Assembly (NCBI RefSeq): GCF_001746415.1
Contig: NZ_MEHJ01000001.1
Span: 3,307,001-3,371,000, forward strand
Direction: 5' to 3'
Source of the DNA: Streptomyces agglomeratus
GTDB lineage: Bacteria; Actinomycetota; Actinomycetes; Streptomycetales; Streptomycetaceae
Length of the DNA stretch: 64,000 nt
Notes under the pieces: model-generated
Seen by the model: the letters and a program-made list of their open reading frames with translations, nothing else
What the model was told of the DNA's origin: nothing
The model's database searches: none
Shown here: positions 17,278-25,554 of the stretch, piece by piece
Layout of the letters: every line of letters begins with the position of its first letter
How positions within the stretch are numbered: the first letter of the stretch is position 1
Position numbers and translations under genes: made by a program

Positions 17278-18387
17278 GTGGCCACGCACCGAAAGCCCAA
17301 GCAGCGCACGCTCACCGGCAGCACCGCACGCACCGCCCTCACGTTCGCGCTGGCCGGGGCGGCGAGCACCACGGCGTTCGACGGCGTCGGGCACGCGGAA
17401 CCCGCCCTCACCCCCGCTCAGGTGAAGGCGAAGGTCGATCAGCTCTACCACGACGCCGAGGTCGCCACCGAGAAGTACAACGGTGTGAAGGAGAAGGCGG
17501 ACAGGTCCGGCGAAGCACTGGACGAGCTGCGCGACGAGGCCGCCCGCAGGACCGAGCGCCTCAACACCACGCGCGACGCGCTCGGTTCCCTCGCCACCGC
17601 GCAGTACCGCACCGGCGCCGTCGACCCGGCCGTGCAGCTCGCGCTGACGTCCGACCCGGACGAGTACCTGGAACGTGCGGCGATCGCCGACCGTGCGGGC
17701 GACCGGCAGGCCGCGGCCGTCACCGGGGTCCGGCAGCAGCTGGGCGAGATCGCACAGCTGAAGGCGGAGGCGGACGACCGGCTGGCCGAACTCACCGCGC
17801 AGCAGAAGGACTTACGGAGACACAGATCGAAGATCCAGGACAAGATCGGCGCCGCCGAGAACCTGCTGTCCCGGCTCACGGCCGAGCAGCGGGCGCAGTA
17901 CGCACGGCAGGACGGCCACGGCGCATCGCCCGCCGCCGCTTCCCGTGCCGACCGGACCGACCGTACCGACCGGACCGACGGAATCTCCGGGAGCGACCGG
18001 ACTGGCGGACGCACCGGTCCGGCGCAGACGGCGCCCAACTCGCGCGCCGGGCAGGCGGTCTCCTTCGCGTACGGAGCGATCGGCAAACCGTACGTCTGGG
18101 GCGCCACGGGGCCGTCCGCCTTCGACTGCTCGGGCCTGACGCAGGCGGCCTGGAGGGCGGCGGGCGTCTCGCTGCCCCGTACGACGTACACGCAGATCAA
18201 CGCCGGCCGGCGCGTCTCACGCTCGGAGCTGGCCCCCGGAGACCTGGTCTTCTTCTACTCCGGCATCAGCCACGTGGGCCTCTACATCGGCGACGGCCGG
18301 ATGATCCACGCGCCGCGTCCCGGCGCCCCGGTCCGTGTGGCGCCGATCGACGAGATGCCGTTCACGGGAGCGACGAGGCCGGCCTAG
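17278..18387 (+). CDS. Secreted NlpC/P60 peptidoglycan hydrolase with a TTA codon
   Basis: 369 residues from GTG 17278 (ATHRKPKQRT, matching the paralogue's ASHRKP start); GTG 17266, one nt after GGAAGGA, is the alternative. A signal peptide and a coiled coil of about 200 residues are followed by a short Arg/Asp/Thr linker with a repeated RTDRTDRTD motif. The NlpC/P60 domain has FDCSGL (Cys284), SHVGLYIG (His332) and IHAPRP (His344). Codon 179 is leucine TTA (17812-17814), and nearby AGA codons are also rare. Translation should therefore depend on the bldA tRNA and be confined to later growth or development. Confidence 0.9.
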   Translation: MATHRKPKQRTLTGSTARTALTFALAGAASTTAFDGVGHAEPALTPAQVKAKVDQLYHDAEVATEKYNGVKEKADRSGEALDELRDEAARRTERLNTTRDALGSLATAQYRTGAVDPAVQLALTSDPDEYLERAAIADRAGDRQAAAVTGVRQQLGEIAQLKAEADDRLAELTAQQKDLRRHRSKIQDKIGAAENLLSRLTAEQRAQYARQDGHGASPAAASRADRTDRTDRTDGISGSDRTGGRTGPAQTAPNSRAGQAVSFAYGAIGKPYVWGATGPSAFDCSGLTQAAWRAAGVSLPRTTYTQINAGRRVSRSELAPGDLVFFYSGISHVGLYIGDGRMIHAPRPGAPVRVAPIDEMPFTGATRPA

Positions 18388-18550
18388 GGCTCCGCCGGTG
18401 GCCGTGCGTCCGGATGCGGGTGCGGCATGGAGGTCTCGGACCCTGGAGACGGGGTAGGCGACGTATGCAGAGCACGCGGGTGAGCACGCGCGTCATGTCA
18501 CGTCGTGCCGCATGCGCGCCACACGCCACAACCGTGAACGGAGGGCCACC

Positions 18551-18700
18551 ATGCCGGGCATCATCAACCGGATCAAGCAGTACGCGAGCAGCCCCCAGGG
18601 GCGCCGGACGATCGCACAGGCACGCCGGGCGGCGTCCGACCCCCGCAAGCGCAGCCAGGCCAAGCAGCTGCTGGGGCGGCTGCGGGGCCGGCGGCACTGA
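18551..18700 (+). CDS. Small basic protein of unknown function
   Basis: 49 residues (MPGIINRIKQYASSPQGRR...), about one third Arg/Lys, preceded by a good GGAGGG ribosome site 5 nt from ATG 18551. The sequence is amphipathic and ends in LLGRLRGRRH. Small cationic proteins of this type are common and conserved in Streptomyces but uncharacterised; nucleic-acid or membrane binding is conceivable. An in-frame ATG at 18512 has no ribosome site. The 163 bp before it holds no gene. Confidence 0.65.
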   Translation: MPGIINRIKQYASSPQGRRTIAQARRAASDPRKRSQAKQLLGRLRGRRH

Positions 18701-18724
18701 GCGCGGGCGGTGGGGCGAGTGCCG

Positions 18725-18860
18725 CCTCACCGCCCAGTCACCGATCCGCTCGGTGGCCCGGCCCACCGGGATGCCCGAGTAACTGTGCCCGACCAGCACC
18801 ACGTCGCGCAGATCCAGTCGTTCGGTCTCGCCGACGATGTCCTGGCCGCGTCCGAGATCA
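18725..18860 (-). pseudogene. Remnant of an alpha/beta-hydrolase gene
   Basis: The minus strand encodes RLDLRDVVLVGHSYSG (about 18775-18830), the strand-helix nucleophile elbow of an alpha/beta hydrolase. It is preceded by a helix-like segment and followed by ATERIGDWAV, but no start codon, N-terminal half or C-terminal catalytic residues surround it. Normal family members are about 230-300 residues. It sits between the small basic gene and the NADAR gene and is probably the residue of a deleted esterase gene. Confidence 0.5.
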
Positions 18861-18902
18861 ATTGCCTTGAGGCGGCCGACCCCGGTGTGGGACGGTGCGC
18901 CC

Positions 18903-19502
18903 ATGCCCAGCGATCGTCGTATCCCCCTCCCCAGGTCCGTCGGGGAGGCCATCACCGCGGAACAGACCGCCGGTGACCGGCACCGCCCGCGCTACCTCTA
19001 CTTCTGGGGCCACCGGCCCACCCGCGGCGCCGCCGCCGGGCCCGGCTGCCTCAGCCAGTGGTGGCCCGTGGAATTCACCGAGGACGGGCACACGTACCGC
19101 TCCGCCGAGCACTACATGATGGCCCACAAGGCATGGCTCTTCGACGACCCGAAGTCCGCCGCCGCGATCCTCCGTGCCGAACACCCCGCCGAGGCGAAGG
19201 CCCTCGGCCGCCGGATCTCCGACTTCGACGAGCGGACCTGGCGCGAGCACCGCTACGGCATCGTCGTACGCGCCGGCATCGCCAAGTTCGGTCAGCACGA
19301 GGCCCTTCTCCAGTACCTCCTCGCCACCCGGGACCGCGTCCTCGTCGAAGCCAGTCCACTCGACCGGATCTGGGGCATCGGTCTCGCGGCCGACGACGCG
19401 CGCGCCGCGTCCCCCACCACCTGGCGCGGCCTCAACCTGCTCGGCTTCGCCCTCATGGACGCCCGCGACGCGCTGACCGACGCGGGCGCGGGTACGTCGT
19501 GA
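18903..19502 (+). CDS. NADAR family protein (YbiA-like N-glycosidase)
   Basis: 199 residues. Family hallmarks: YLYFWGHRP near the N-terminus, LSQWWPVEFTEDGHTYRSAEHYMMAHKAWLF, KALGRRISDFDERTWREHR and the C-terminal DRIWGIGL...PTTWRGLNLLGFALM. NADAR enzymes cleave N-glycosidic bonds in riboflavin-pathway intermediates or remove ADP-ribose from guanine, and in some settings act with anti-phage or NAD-linked systems; here nothing around it suggests defence. ATG 18903 is chosen because the homologous region begins just after it; the ribosome site is weak. Confidence 0.86.
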   Translation: MPSDRRIPLPRSVGEAITAEQTAGDRHRPRYLYFWGHRPTRGAAAGPGCLSQWWPVEFTEDGHTYRSAEHYMMAHKAWLFDDPKSAAAILRAEHPAEAKALGRRISDFDERTWREHRYGIVVRAGIAKFGQHEALLQYLLATRDRVLVEASPLDRIWGIGLAADDARAASPTTWRGLNLLGFALMDARDALTDAGAGTS

Positions 19503-19578
19503 CCCGTCACGCGGCGGCGCTGTGACGCGGTGGCCCCGTAACGCGGCTACCGATGCGTGGGAAGCGGCCGCGTGACGG

Positions 19579-20274
19579 TCAGACCAGGCGGCGCGCCGTG
19601 GCCCATCGCGTCAGCTCGTGCCGGTTCGAGAGCTGGAGCTTGCGCAGTACGGCCGACACATGCGACTCGACCGTCTTCACCGAGATGAAGAGCTGCTTCG
19701 CGATCTCCTTGTACGCGTAACCCCGTGCGATCAGCCGCAGCACCTCGCGCTCCCGCTGCGTGAGCCGGTCCAGGTCCTCGTCCATCGGCGGAGCGTCCGT
19801 CGACGCGAACGCGTCCAGCACGAAGCCCGCGAGCCGGGGCGAGAAGACGGCGTCGCCGTCCTGCACGCGGAAGACGGAGTCGACCAGATCGGTGCCCGTG
19901 ATCGTCTTCGTCACGTACCCGCGCGCACCGCCCCGGATCACGCCGATCACGTCCTCCGCCGCGTCCGACACCGAGAGCGCCAGGAAACGCACCGGGTTCT
20001 CCACCGCCCCCATCAGCGGCGCGCACCGGCGCAGGACCTCCACGCCGCCCCCGCCGGGCAGGTGGACGTCGAGCAGGACGACCTCCGGGCGGGTCGCCGT
20101 GATGACCGTGACCGCCTGGTCGACGTCCGCGGCCTCGCCCACCACCTCGACGCCGGTCGTCGCGGTCTGCCCGATCTCCGCCTGCACTCCCGTACGGAAC
20201 ATGCGGTGGTCGTCCACCAGCACCACCCGCACGTGCCGGCCGGGCCTCTCCTGGGTTCCCTCGGTCTCGGTCAT
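19579..20274 (-). CDS. NarL/LuxR-family response regulator
   Basis: 231 residues: a receiver domain (VVLVDDHRMFRTGV; phospho-acceptor Asp69 in VLLDVHLPG; Lys in VTKTITG) and a C-terminal LuxR helix-turn-helix (LTQREREVLRLIARGYAYKEIAKQLFISVKTVESHVSAVLRKL is the recognition region). It overlaps the upstream kinase stop by 4 nt (ATGA at 20271-20274), so the two are translationally coupled. It presumably controls the divergent PspC gene and itself. Confidence 0.93.
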   Translation of the reverse strand: MTETEGTQERPGRHVRVVLVDDHRMFRTGVQAEIGQTATTGVEVVGEAADVDQAVTVITATRPEVVLLDVHLPGGGGVEVLRRCAPLMGAVENPVRFLALSVSDAAEDVIGVIRGGARGYVTKTITGTDLVDSVFRVQDGDAVFSPRLAGFVLDAFASTDAPPMDEDLDRLTQREREVLRLIARGYAYKEIAKQLFISVKTVESHVSAVLRKLQLSNRHELTRWATARRLV

Positions 20275-21599
20275 CCGTCCGCCGCCCTCTCCATCTCAAG
20301 CTCGACTTCCGTGCCCCCGTCGGGCGCGGAACGCAGCCTCGCCGTGCCGCCGTTGCGCTGCATACGGCCGATGATCGATTCTCGTACGCCCATACGGTCG
20401 CCCGGTACCGCGTCGAGATCGAACCCCGGCCCCCGGTCCCGTACGGACACGAAGACCGTCCGGCCCTCGACCTCCGCGTAGACCTGCACCGCCCCGCCCT
20501 CGCCACCGTACTTGGCGGCGTTCACCATCGCCTCGCGCGCTGCCTGCATCTGTGCGGCCAGTTTGTCGTCGAGCGGGCAGTCGCCGACGACCACGACCTC
20601 CAGCGGTACGCCGTGCTTGTCCTCGACCTCGGCCGCCGCCCGCTTGACCGCCTCGGCCAGGGTGTCGGGCTCCTCGGACTCGTCCTTGCCGGTGCCCTCC
20701 GGTTTGTAGAGCCAGTTGCGCAGTTCCCGCTCCTGCGCCCGCGCCAGGCGCCGCACCTCGCCCGGGTCCTCCGCGTTCCGCTGGATCAGCGTCAGGGTGT
20801 GCAGTACCGAGTCGTGCACATGCGCGGCGACCTCGGCGCGCTCCTGGGCCCGGATGCGCATCAGGCGCTCCTCCGACAGGTCCTGCGTCATACGGACCAG
20901 CCAGGGCCCGGCCAGCAGGGCTATGCCGGCCACGACCGCGAGCGCCGCCGTCAGTACGTTGCCGAGCTGTGCGGCGGACCCCCGTACCACCAGGAACGCG
21001 GTGAGCCCCATGCCGACCAGCGCCACGCCCGCCAGGCCGCGCGCGAGTTGCAGCATCCGGCGGCGGCGGGGGGTCTCCGTCCAGTGGGCGCGGCGCGCGT
21101 TGTCGGCCTGGCGCCATACGAGGACGACGCCGAGGCCGATCAGCAGGGCGGGCCAGACGTAGCGTCCGGCCTGACCGCCGACTTCGACATGGGTGACGAA
21201 GGTGACGGCGCCGACGAGCAGCGCGATGAGCGCGAAGACCTGGCCCTTGTCGGGCTTGCGCAGTTTGCGCCGTCCGTCGGGCGTGGTCTCGAACGCCGAG
21301 CGGGGCGCGTCCACACCGCCGACGCCGAGCGGCACCACGAACCAGAAGACGGCGTACAGCAGCGCGCCGAGCCCGTCCGAGAGGAAGAGCACGAAGAACA
21401 CGATCCGCACCCAGACGACGGGCAGTCCCAGGTGCCCCGCGAGCCCGCGCGCGACACCACCGAGCATGCGCCCTTCGGCGCTGCGGTAGAGCTTGCGCGG
21501 CTGCGTCTCCTCCGGTTCGGGTGCGCGGGAGCTCGCGGCTCGGCGGGGCGTGGCGACTGGCATGTCCCGATGGTCACACGTGCGTGTGGGGCGGGGCAT
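20271..21599 (-). CDS. PspC-domain sensor histidine kinase (HisKA_3)
   Basis: 442 residues. An N-terminal PspC domain (KLYRSAEGRMLGGVARGLAGHLGLPVVWVR, about 37-100) is followed by four to five membrane helices, then a NarL-type kinase: His262 in the H-box AHVHDSVLHTLTLIQ, N-box REAMVNAAKYGG and G-box DRGPGFDLD. PspC links it to membrane-integrity sensing. ATG 21599 has AGGGGGA 8 nt upstream; an in-frame ATG at 21563 is the shorter alternative. First gene of an operon with the response regulator, facing another PspC gene across 213 bp that holds their promoters. Confidence 0.92.
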   Translation of the reverse strand: MPRPTRTCDHRDMPVATPRRAASSRAPEPEETQPRKLYRSAEGRMLGGVARGLAGHLGLPVVWVRIVFFVLFLSDGLGALLYAVFWFVVPLGVGGVDAPRSAFETTPDGRRKLRKPDKGQVFALIALLVGAVTFVTHVEVGGQAGRYVWPALLIGLGVVLVWRQADNARRAHWTETPRRRRMLQLARGLAGVALVGMGLTAFLVVRGSAAQLGNVLTAALAVVAGIALLAGPWLVRMTQDLSEERLMRIRAQERAEVAAHVHDSVLHTLTLIQRNAEDPGEVRRLARAQERELRNWLYKPEGTGKDESEEPDTLAEAVKRAAAEVEDKHGVPLEVVVVGDCPLDDKLAAQMQAAREAMVNAAKYGGEGGAVQVYAEVEGRTVFVSVRDRGPGFDLDAVPGDRMGVRESIIGRMQRNGGTARLRSAPDGGTEVELEMERAADG

Positions 21600-21812
21600 C
21601 AGGGTCGTCCCCCTACGTGCCCCTGACCTCTGCCCGGTCGGCTCCGGAGGGGCTCACGCCGGTCGCGGTCCGAGCCCGTGCGCCGGGGTGTCGACGACGC
21701 GGGTCGCCAGCCGGTGAGGGGCGGGGCCCACGGCTCATCCGGGGGCGAAATCAGGGATTCACCAGGGTCGGGGCGGGTGCCGCCGCGCCGTACCGCCCCT
21801 CACCATGGACGT

Positions 21813-23300
21813 ATGACTCAGCCGTACGACGCCGCCGCTCCCCCGGCCGCCGAAGACCCGCAGCCACCGCTGCGCCGCAGCAGGCGGCAGAAGGTGGTGG
21901 GCGGCGTCTGCGGCGGGCTCGGCCGGCACTACGACCTCGACCCGGTGATCTTCCGGATCGGCCTCGGCGTACTGGCTGTCACCGGCGGTCTCGGCCTGAT
22001 CTTCTACGGCTTCGCCTGGCTGTTCATCCCCCTGGACGGCGAGGAGGAGAACGAGGCCCGCCGGCTGCTGACGGGGCGGGTCGACGGCGCCACCCTCATC
22101 GCCGTGCTTTTCGCCCTGGCCGGCTGCGGCCTCTTCCTCTCCATGCTGAACAACGGCACCGTGCTCGGCTTCGCCGTCCTGCTCTCGGTCGCCCTCACCG
22201 GCGCCACCTACTGGTCCCAGCGCCGCCGCCTGGTCGACCCCGAAACAGGTCCGGCCGACCCGGTGACCGCGCAGGTGGCCGCCGTCGCGCCGCCCGAGAC
22301 CCAGGCACCGCCCGGCCCCGGCGCGCCCTCCTGGTGGCGGGACCCGATCATCAAGGACGGTACGACGGGCCCGGTCGGCACGGGCTACCTGTGGGGCCCC
22401 GAGGACACGGTCGTGACCAAGGCCCCCGGCCGCACCACGGGCCCGGCGCCCGCCACCGGCCTTCCACCGCGGCAGCGGCCCGGCCAGGCGTCGCGCGGGC
22501 CGCGCGGCATCGGCGGACGGGTGTTCCTGCTGGCCGTACTCGCGGCCGGGCTCGGCACGGGCCTGACGTGGGACGCCCAGCCGCTCGGTACGAGCCTCCA
22601 GATCGGCCTGTCCTGTGCACTGGCCGTCTTCGGGCTCGGCATCGCCTTCAGCGCGTTCCTCGGGCGTACGGGCGTCGGCACGATCCTGCTCACCGTGGTC
22701 ACGGCGGTGATGCTGGCGGGCGCCTCCGCGCTGCCGAAGGAGATCTCCACGGACTGGATGCGTACGACCTGGAAGCCCGCCTCCGCCTCGGACGTGCGCC
22801 CCTCGTACGAACTCGGCTCGGGCGTGGGCACGCTGGACCTCAGCGGCGTACGCGTCCCGGCGGGCTCGTCGGTGGCCACCCGGGGCGAGGTGGGTGCGGG
22901 GCAGCTCAGGGTCGTCGTACCGAGGGACGCGACGGTGGAGGTCCACATCACGGTGGGTGTCGGTGACATCCAGCTGCCGGGGCAGAAGCGGCAGGACTTC
23001 GACGTCCGGACGGACCAGGACCGGAGTTACACGCTGAAGCCGGTGAACCCGCCGGCCTCACCGGCCCCGCCGGCCCCGTCGGCCCCACAAGCCCCAACAG
23101 CCCCGTCGGACAACGCAACAGACCAGCCGGACCAGCCGGCCCCGTCACAGCCGTCACCGCCGTCACAGCCGGCGCAGCCGACGGACCCGTCACAGTCGGC
23201 GGACGCCACGAAGCCGGCCGGCACCAAGCCCGCCGGGACCCTTCAGCTGCGTCTCGAAGTCGGCGTCGGACAAGTGGAGGTAACCCGTGCCGCGAAGTGA
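21813..23300 (+). CDS. PspC-domain membrane protein with LiaF-like C-terminal region
   Basis: 495 residues. A PspC domain (RQKVVGGVCGGLGRHYDLDPVIFRIG) lies at about 24-85. Several membrane helices follow, then a beta-rich segment (SYELGSGVGTLDLSGVRVPAG...TVEVHITVGVGDIQLPG) resembling LiaF/DUF2154 domains. A Pro/Ala/Gln-rich spacer and a final strand pair (LQLRLEVGVGQVEVTR) complete it. LiaF-like parts restrain envelope-stress kinases, so this is a plausible modulator of the divergent PspC kinase. The stop overlaps the next gene by 14 nt. Confidence 0.88.
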   Translation: MTQPYDAAAPPAAEDPQPPLRRSRRQKVVGGVCGGLGRHYDLDPVIFRIGLGVLAVTGGLGLIFYGFAWLFIPLDGEEENEARRLLTGRVDGATLIAVLFALAGCGLFLSMLNNGTVLGFAVLLSVALTGATYWSQRRRLVDPETGPADPVTAQVAAVAPPETQAPPGPGAPSWWRDPIIKDGTTGPVGTGYLWGPEDTVVTKAPGRTTGPAPATGLPPRQRPGQASRGPRGIGGRVFLLAVLAAGLGTGLTWDAQPLGTSLQIGLSCALAVFGLGIAFSAFLGRTGVGTILLTVVTAVMLAGASALPKEISTDWMRTTWKPASASDVRPSYELGSGVGTLDLSGVRVPAGSSVATRGEVGAGQLRVVVPRDATVEVHITVGVGDIQLPGQKRQDFDVRTDQDRSYTLKPVNPPASPAPPAPSAPQAPTAPSDNATDQPDQPAPSQPSPPSQPAQPTDPSQSADATKPAGTKPAGTLQLRLEVGVGQVEVTRAAK

Positions 23301-23604
23301 CTCCCGGGACGGTGAGCGTCGCACCGGCCGGCGCCCCCCGCGCTTCCGGCACGAGTTCAAGCCCGGCAAGCTGATCAGCGGCCTTGTGGTGCTGGGCACG
23401 GCCGCGGCGTACACCGGAGACGCCACGGGTGACTGGCAGATCCCCGCCCACCTGGGGCTCCCCGTCATCTTCCTCGGGCTGCTGCTCGCCGGCGCGGCGA
23501 GCTGGACGGCCTACAGCGTGCGCCGCCGGCGCGCCGCGAGGGCGGCGTCGACCGAGAAGTACGCGGCTCCGGCGAGCACCAGCGGCAGCCAGGCCATGAG
23601 GTAG
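23287..23604 (+). CDS. Small two-helix membrane protein
   Basis: 105 residues from GTG 23287, with an excellent GGAGG site 6 nt upstream inside the end of the PspC gene (14-nt overlap, coupled translation). Two helices (LISGLVVLGTAAAYTG and LGLPVIFLGLLLAGAASWTAY) are followed by a basic stop-transfer region and a Ser/Ala-rich tail (STEKYAAPASTSGSQAMR). Its last 94 nt overlap the 3' end of the convergent DoxX gene. Function unknown; presumably in the same envelope-stress operon as the PspC protein. Confidence 0.78.
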   Translation: MPRSDSRDGERRTGRRPPRFRHEFKPGKLISGLVVLGTAAAYTGDATGDWQIPAHLGLPVIFLGLLLAGAASWTAYSVRRRRAARAASTEKYAAPASTSGSQAMR

Positions 23605-24062
23605 ATCAGGTCGTTGCCGTAGTAGTACGGATCGGACGCCCAGCTCACGGTCAGCCACAGGCTCAGCGAGATCAGCGCCCCGCCGAGCGCGGCCAGGCGG
23701 GCCAGGACTCCGAGGAGCGTGCCGATGCCGACGGCGAGTTCGCCGATCCCGATGGCGTATCCGAAGCCCACCGGGTTCTTGAGCGCGAGATCGACGAGGG
23801 CGGGGATCGCCGACGTGTCGCGCACGCCGCGCATCATCTCGCCGATCGAACCGGTGCCGCTCGCCGACATGAACTGACTGTCCGTGAGCTTGTCGAGGCC
23901 GGCGTAGATGAAGGTGACGCCCAGGAAGATCCGCAGGGGCAGCAGCGCGTAACGGCGCGCCGTGGCCCGCACACCGCGCCCGTACGGATCGTCACCCATG
24001 CCCGCGCCCCTGCCGGTGCCCGTCATGCTGCCGTTGCCGCCGGCCCGATACCCGTGAGTCAT
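23511..24062 (-). CDS. DoxX family membrane protein
   Basis: 183 residues. After a Gly-rich, basic N-terminus come four membrane helices, with the DoxX signature LRIFLGVTFIYAGLDKLTD at the first and IGIGELAVGIGTLLGVLARLAALGGALISL in the middle; WASDPYYYGNDLIYLMAWLP near the end is typical. DoxX proteins are linked to membrane redox or oxidative-stress complexes. ATG 24062 gives the full length; ATG 24026 is possible. It converges on the small two-helix membrane protein gene with a 94-nt antisense overlap. Confidence 0.88.
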   Translation of the reverse strand: MTHGYRAGGNGSMTGTGRGAGMGDDPYGRGVRATARRYALLPLRIFLGVTFIYAGLDKLTDSQFMSASGTGSIGEMMRGVRDTSAIPALVDLALKNPVGFGYAIGIGELAVGIGTLLGVLARLAALGGALISLSLWLTVSWASDPYYYGNDLIYLMAWLPLVLAGAAYFSVDAALAARRRRTL

Positions 24063-24190
24063 GGTCTGGTCCCGCCTCTCCGAAGCGTCAGCGCCGCCCG
24101 TGCGGCGCGGGCACGATTGTGCCCGCGCCTCTCGAAGAGGGATACGTACGCAGCGGTGATCCGGCTCAAACGGCAGGTCACGGGTGTTGC

Positions 24191-25456
24191 TCAGTCGGTG
24201 ACGTCGATCGTCACCCGGTCGGTCTCCGCACCCGCCGCCGTGACGACCTGCACATCGACGCGGCCCGGCTCGACCTCCACCGGCACCGGCACGGTCAGCA
24301 CCGTGTCCGTCGGGTTGGCGAAACCGCCGGGCACCGGGATGAGCGGCACGTGGACGTGCACCGTCCCGATCCGTACGACCATCCGGGCCAGCCGGTCGGG
24401 GGTCGCGGCACCGGGCGGTACGAAGCCCGCACCACGGATCTCGATGTCGTCGCCGGTGCGGATGGGCGCGTCGAGGTCGCCCGCCTCCCTGGCCCGTACG
24501 ACCGACAGCACCACCGGCCGACCGCCCTCCGCGAACTTCCCCGCGAAGTACGTCGCCGCCGACACCACGACCAGCAGGGCCAGGCCCCACGGCAGGTCGG
24601 GCAGCTGCTCGGGCCGCCGGGCGAGACGTACCGCCGCGAAGACCACCGCGACCGCGTTCACCAGGACGTACTGCACATCGGCGAAGTTGCCCCGGCCCGC
24701 GTCGTCGGTGAGGAGGTCGGCGGCCCGGGGGCGGTCGGCCCGTACCTTCTGGAGCAGGCGGGAGAGGACGCGGACGGTCACCACATGGCGTACGACGACG
24801 GCGATGGCGCAGGTCAGCGCGAGCACGGTCAGCATGCCGAGGCCACGGGCGAGTTCGAGACCGGCGATGAGCGCGTCGCGGTCGGCGTGCTCGGAGGCGC
24901 CGGCGAGCTGGATCGCGATCACCAGCACCGCGAAGACGACGAGCAGCACCCAGCTCCCGGCGACGGCGCGCGAGGTCGACAGCCGGTTGTCCTCCCCGAT
25001 GAGGGGCGCCAGGAGGCCACCGCGCGCCCGGTGGGTGCGCGCGGCGGCGGTCAGCAGGGCGGCGGTGACGAGCGCGGCGACGAGGCCCGCCGTGCGGGCC
25101 GTGGTCCAGCCGCTCCCGATGGCGGTGAACGCCTCGGCGAGCGTCAGCACGATCACGCCGCCCCACACCACGAACAGCGTGGAGCGCCACACCATGGCCA
25201 GCCACGCCTCGCCCGCCTCGCGGCTGCGTTCGGCGACCGCGCGGGCCGACTGGGTCAGTTCGTCCGACACCCACTGGCGCGAGGCGCCGGCGGAGTGGGC
25301 GACGGCGGCGGGCAGGCCCTCGCCCGCGGCCAGGCCGTCGCGCTTGGCGAGGAAGGCGGCCACCGCGCGGTGGTGTCCCTCGCGGGCGCCGTGCGGGCAG
25401 TCACCGCACGTGCAACCGCCACTGTGCGTGCTCTGTCGTGCCTCTTGCACAGCCAC
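24191..25456 (-). CDS. Polytopic membrane protein with C-terminal IPT/TIG-like domain
   Basis: 421 residues from GTG 25456. The N-terminus has a Cys-rich patch (GGCTCGDCPHG) that could bind metal. About six membrane helices lie between residues 95 and 305. The C-terminal ~110 residues (IRTGDDIEIRGAGFVPPG...DRVTIDVTD) form a beta-sandwich pattern like IPT/TIG domains. No enzymatic motif. Conserved hypothetical in character; the Cys patch plus extracytoplasmic sandwich suggests an envelope role. The ribosome site is weak, so the start is uncertain. Confidence 0.75.
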   Translation of the reverse strand: MAVQEARQSTHSGGCTCGDCPHGAREGHHRAVAAFLAKRDGLAAGEGLPAAVAHSAGASRQWVSDELTQSARAVAERSREAGEAWLAMVWRSTLFVVWGGVIVLTLAEAFTAIGSGWTTARTAGLVAALVTAALLTAAARTHRARGGLLAPLIGEDNRLSTSRAVAGSWVLLVVFAVLVIAIQLAGASEHADRDALIAGLELARGLGMLTVLALTCAIAVVVRHVVTVRVLSRLLQKVRADRPRAADLLTDDAGRGNFADVQYVLVNAVAVVFAAVRLARRPEQLPDLPWGLALLVVVSAATYFAGKFAEGGRPVVLSVVRAREAGDLDAPIRTGDDIEIRGAGFVPPGAATPDRLARMVVRIGTVHVHVPLIPVPGGFANPTDTVLTVPVPVEVEPGRVDVQVVTAAGAETDRVTIDVTD

Positions 25457-25554
25457 GGAAGTTGCCGCCCTCTCGAACCCGCCGAAGGGAACCTCCCTCC
25501 GGCGTAGGGGAATTCTGCCGTACGGAGGGGGGTCTCCGCTTCACCCGTAGGGGG

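Noticed and set aside
18903..19502. NADAR gene as part of an anti-phage system
   Set aside because: Neighbours are a hydrolase remnant and a two-component system; no defence-type partner is adjacent.
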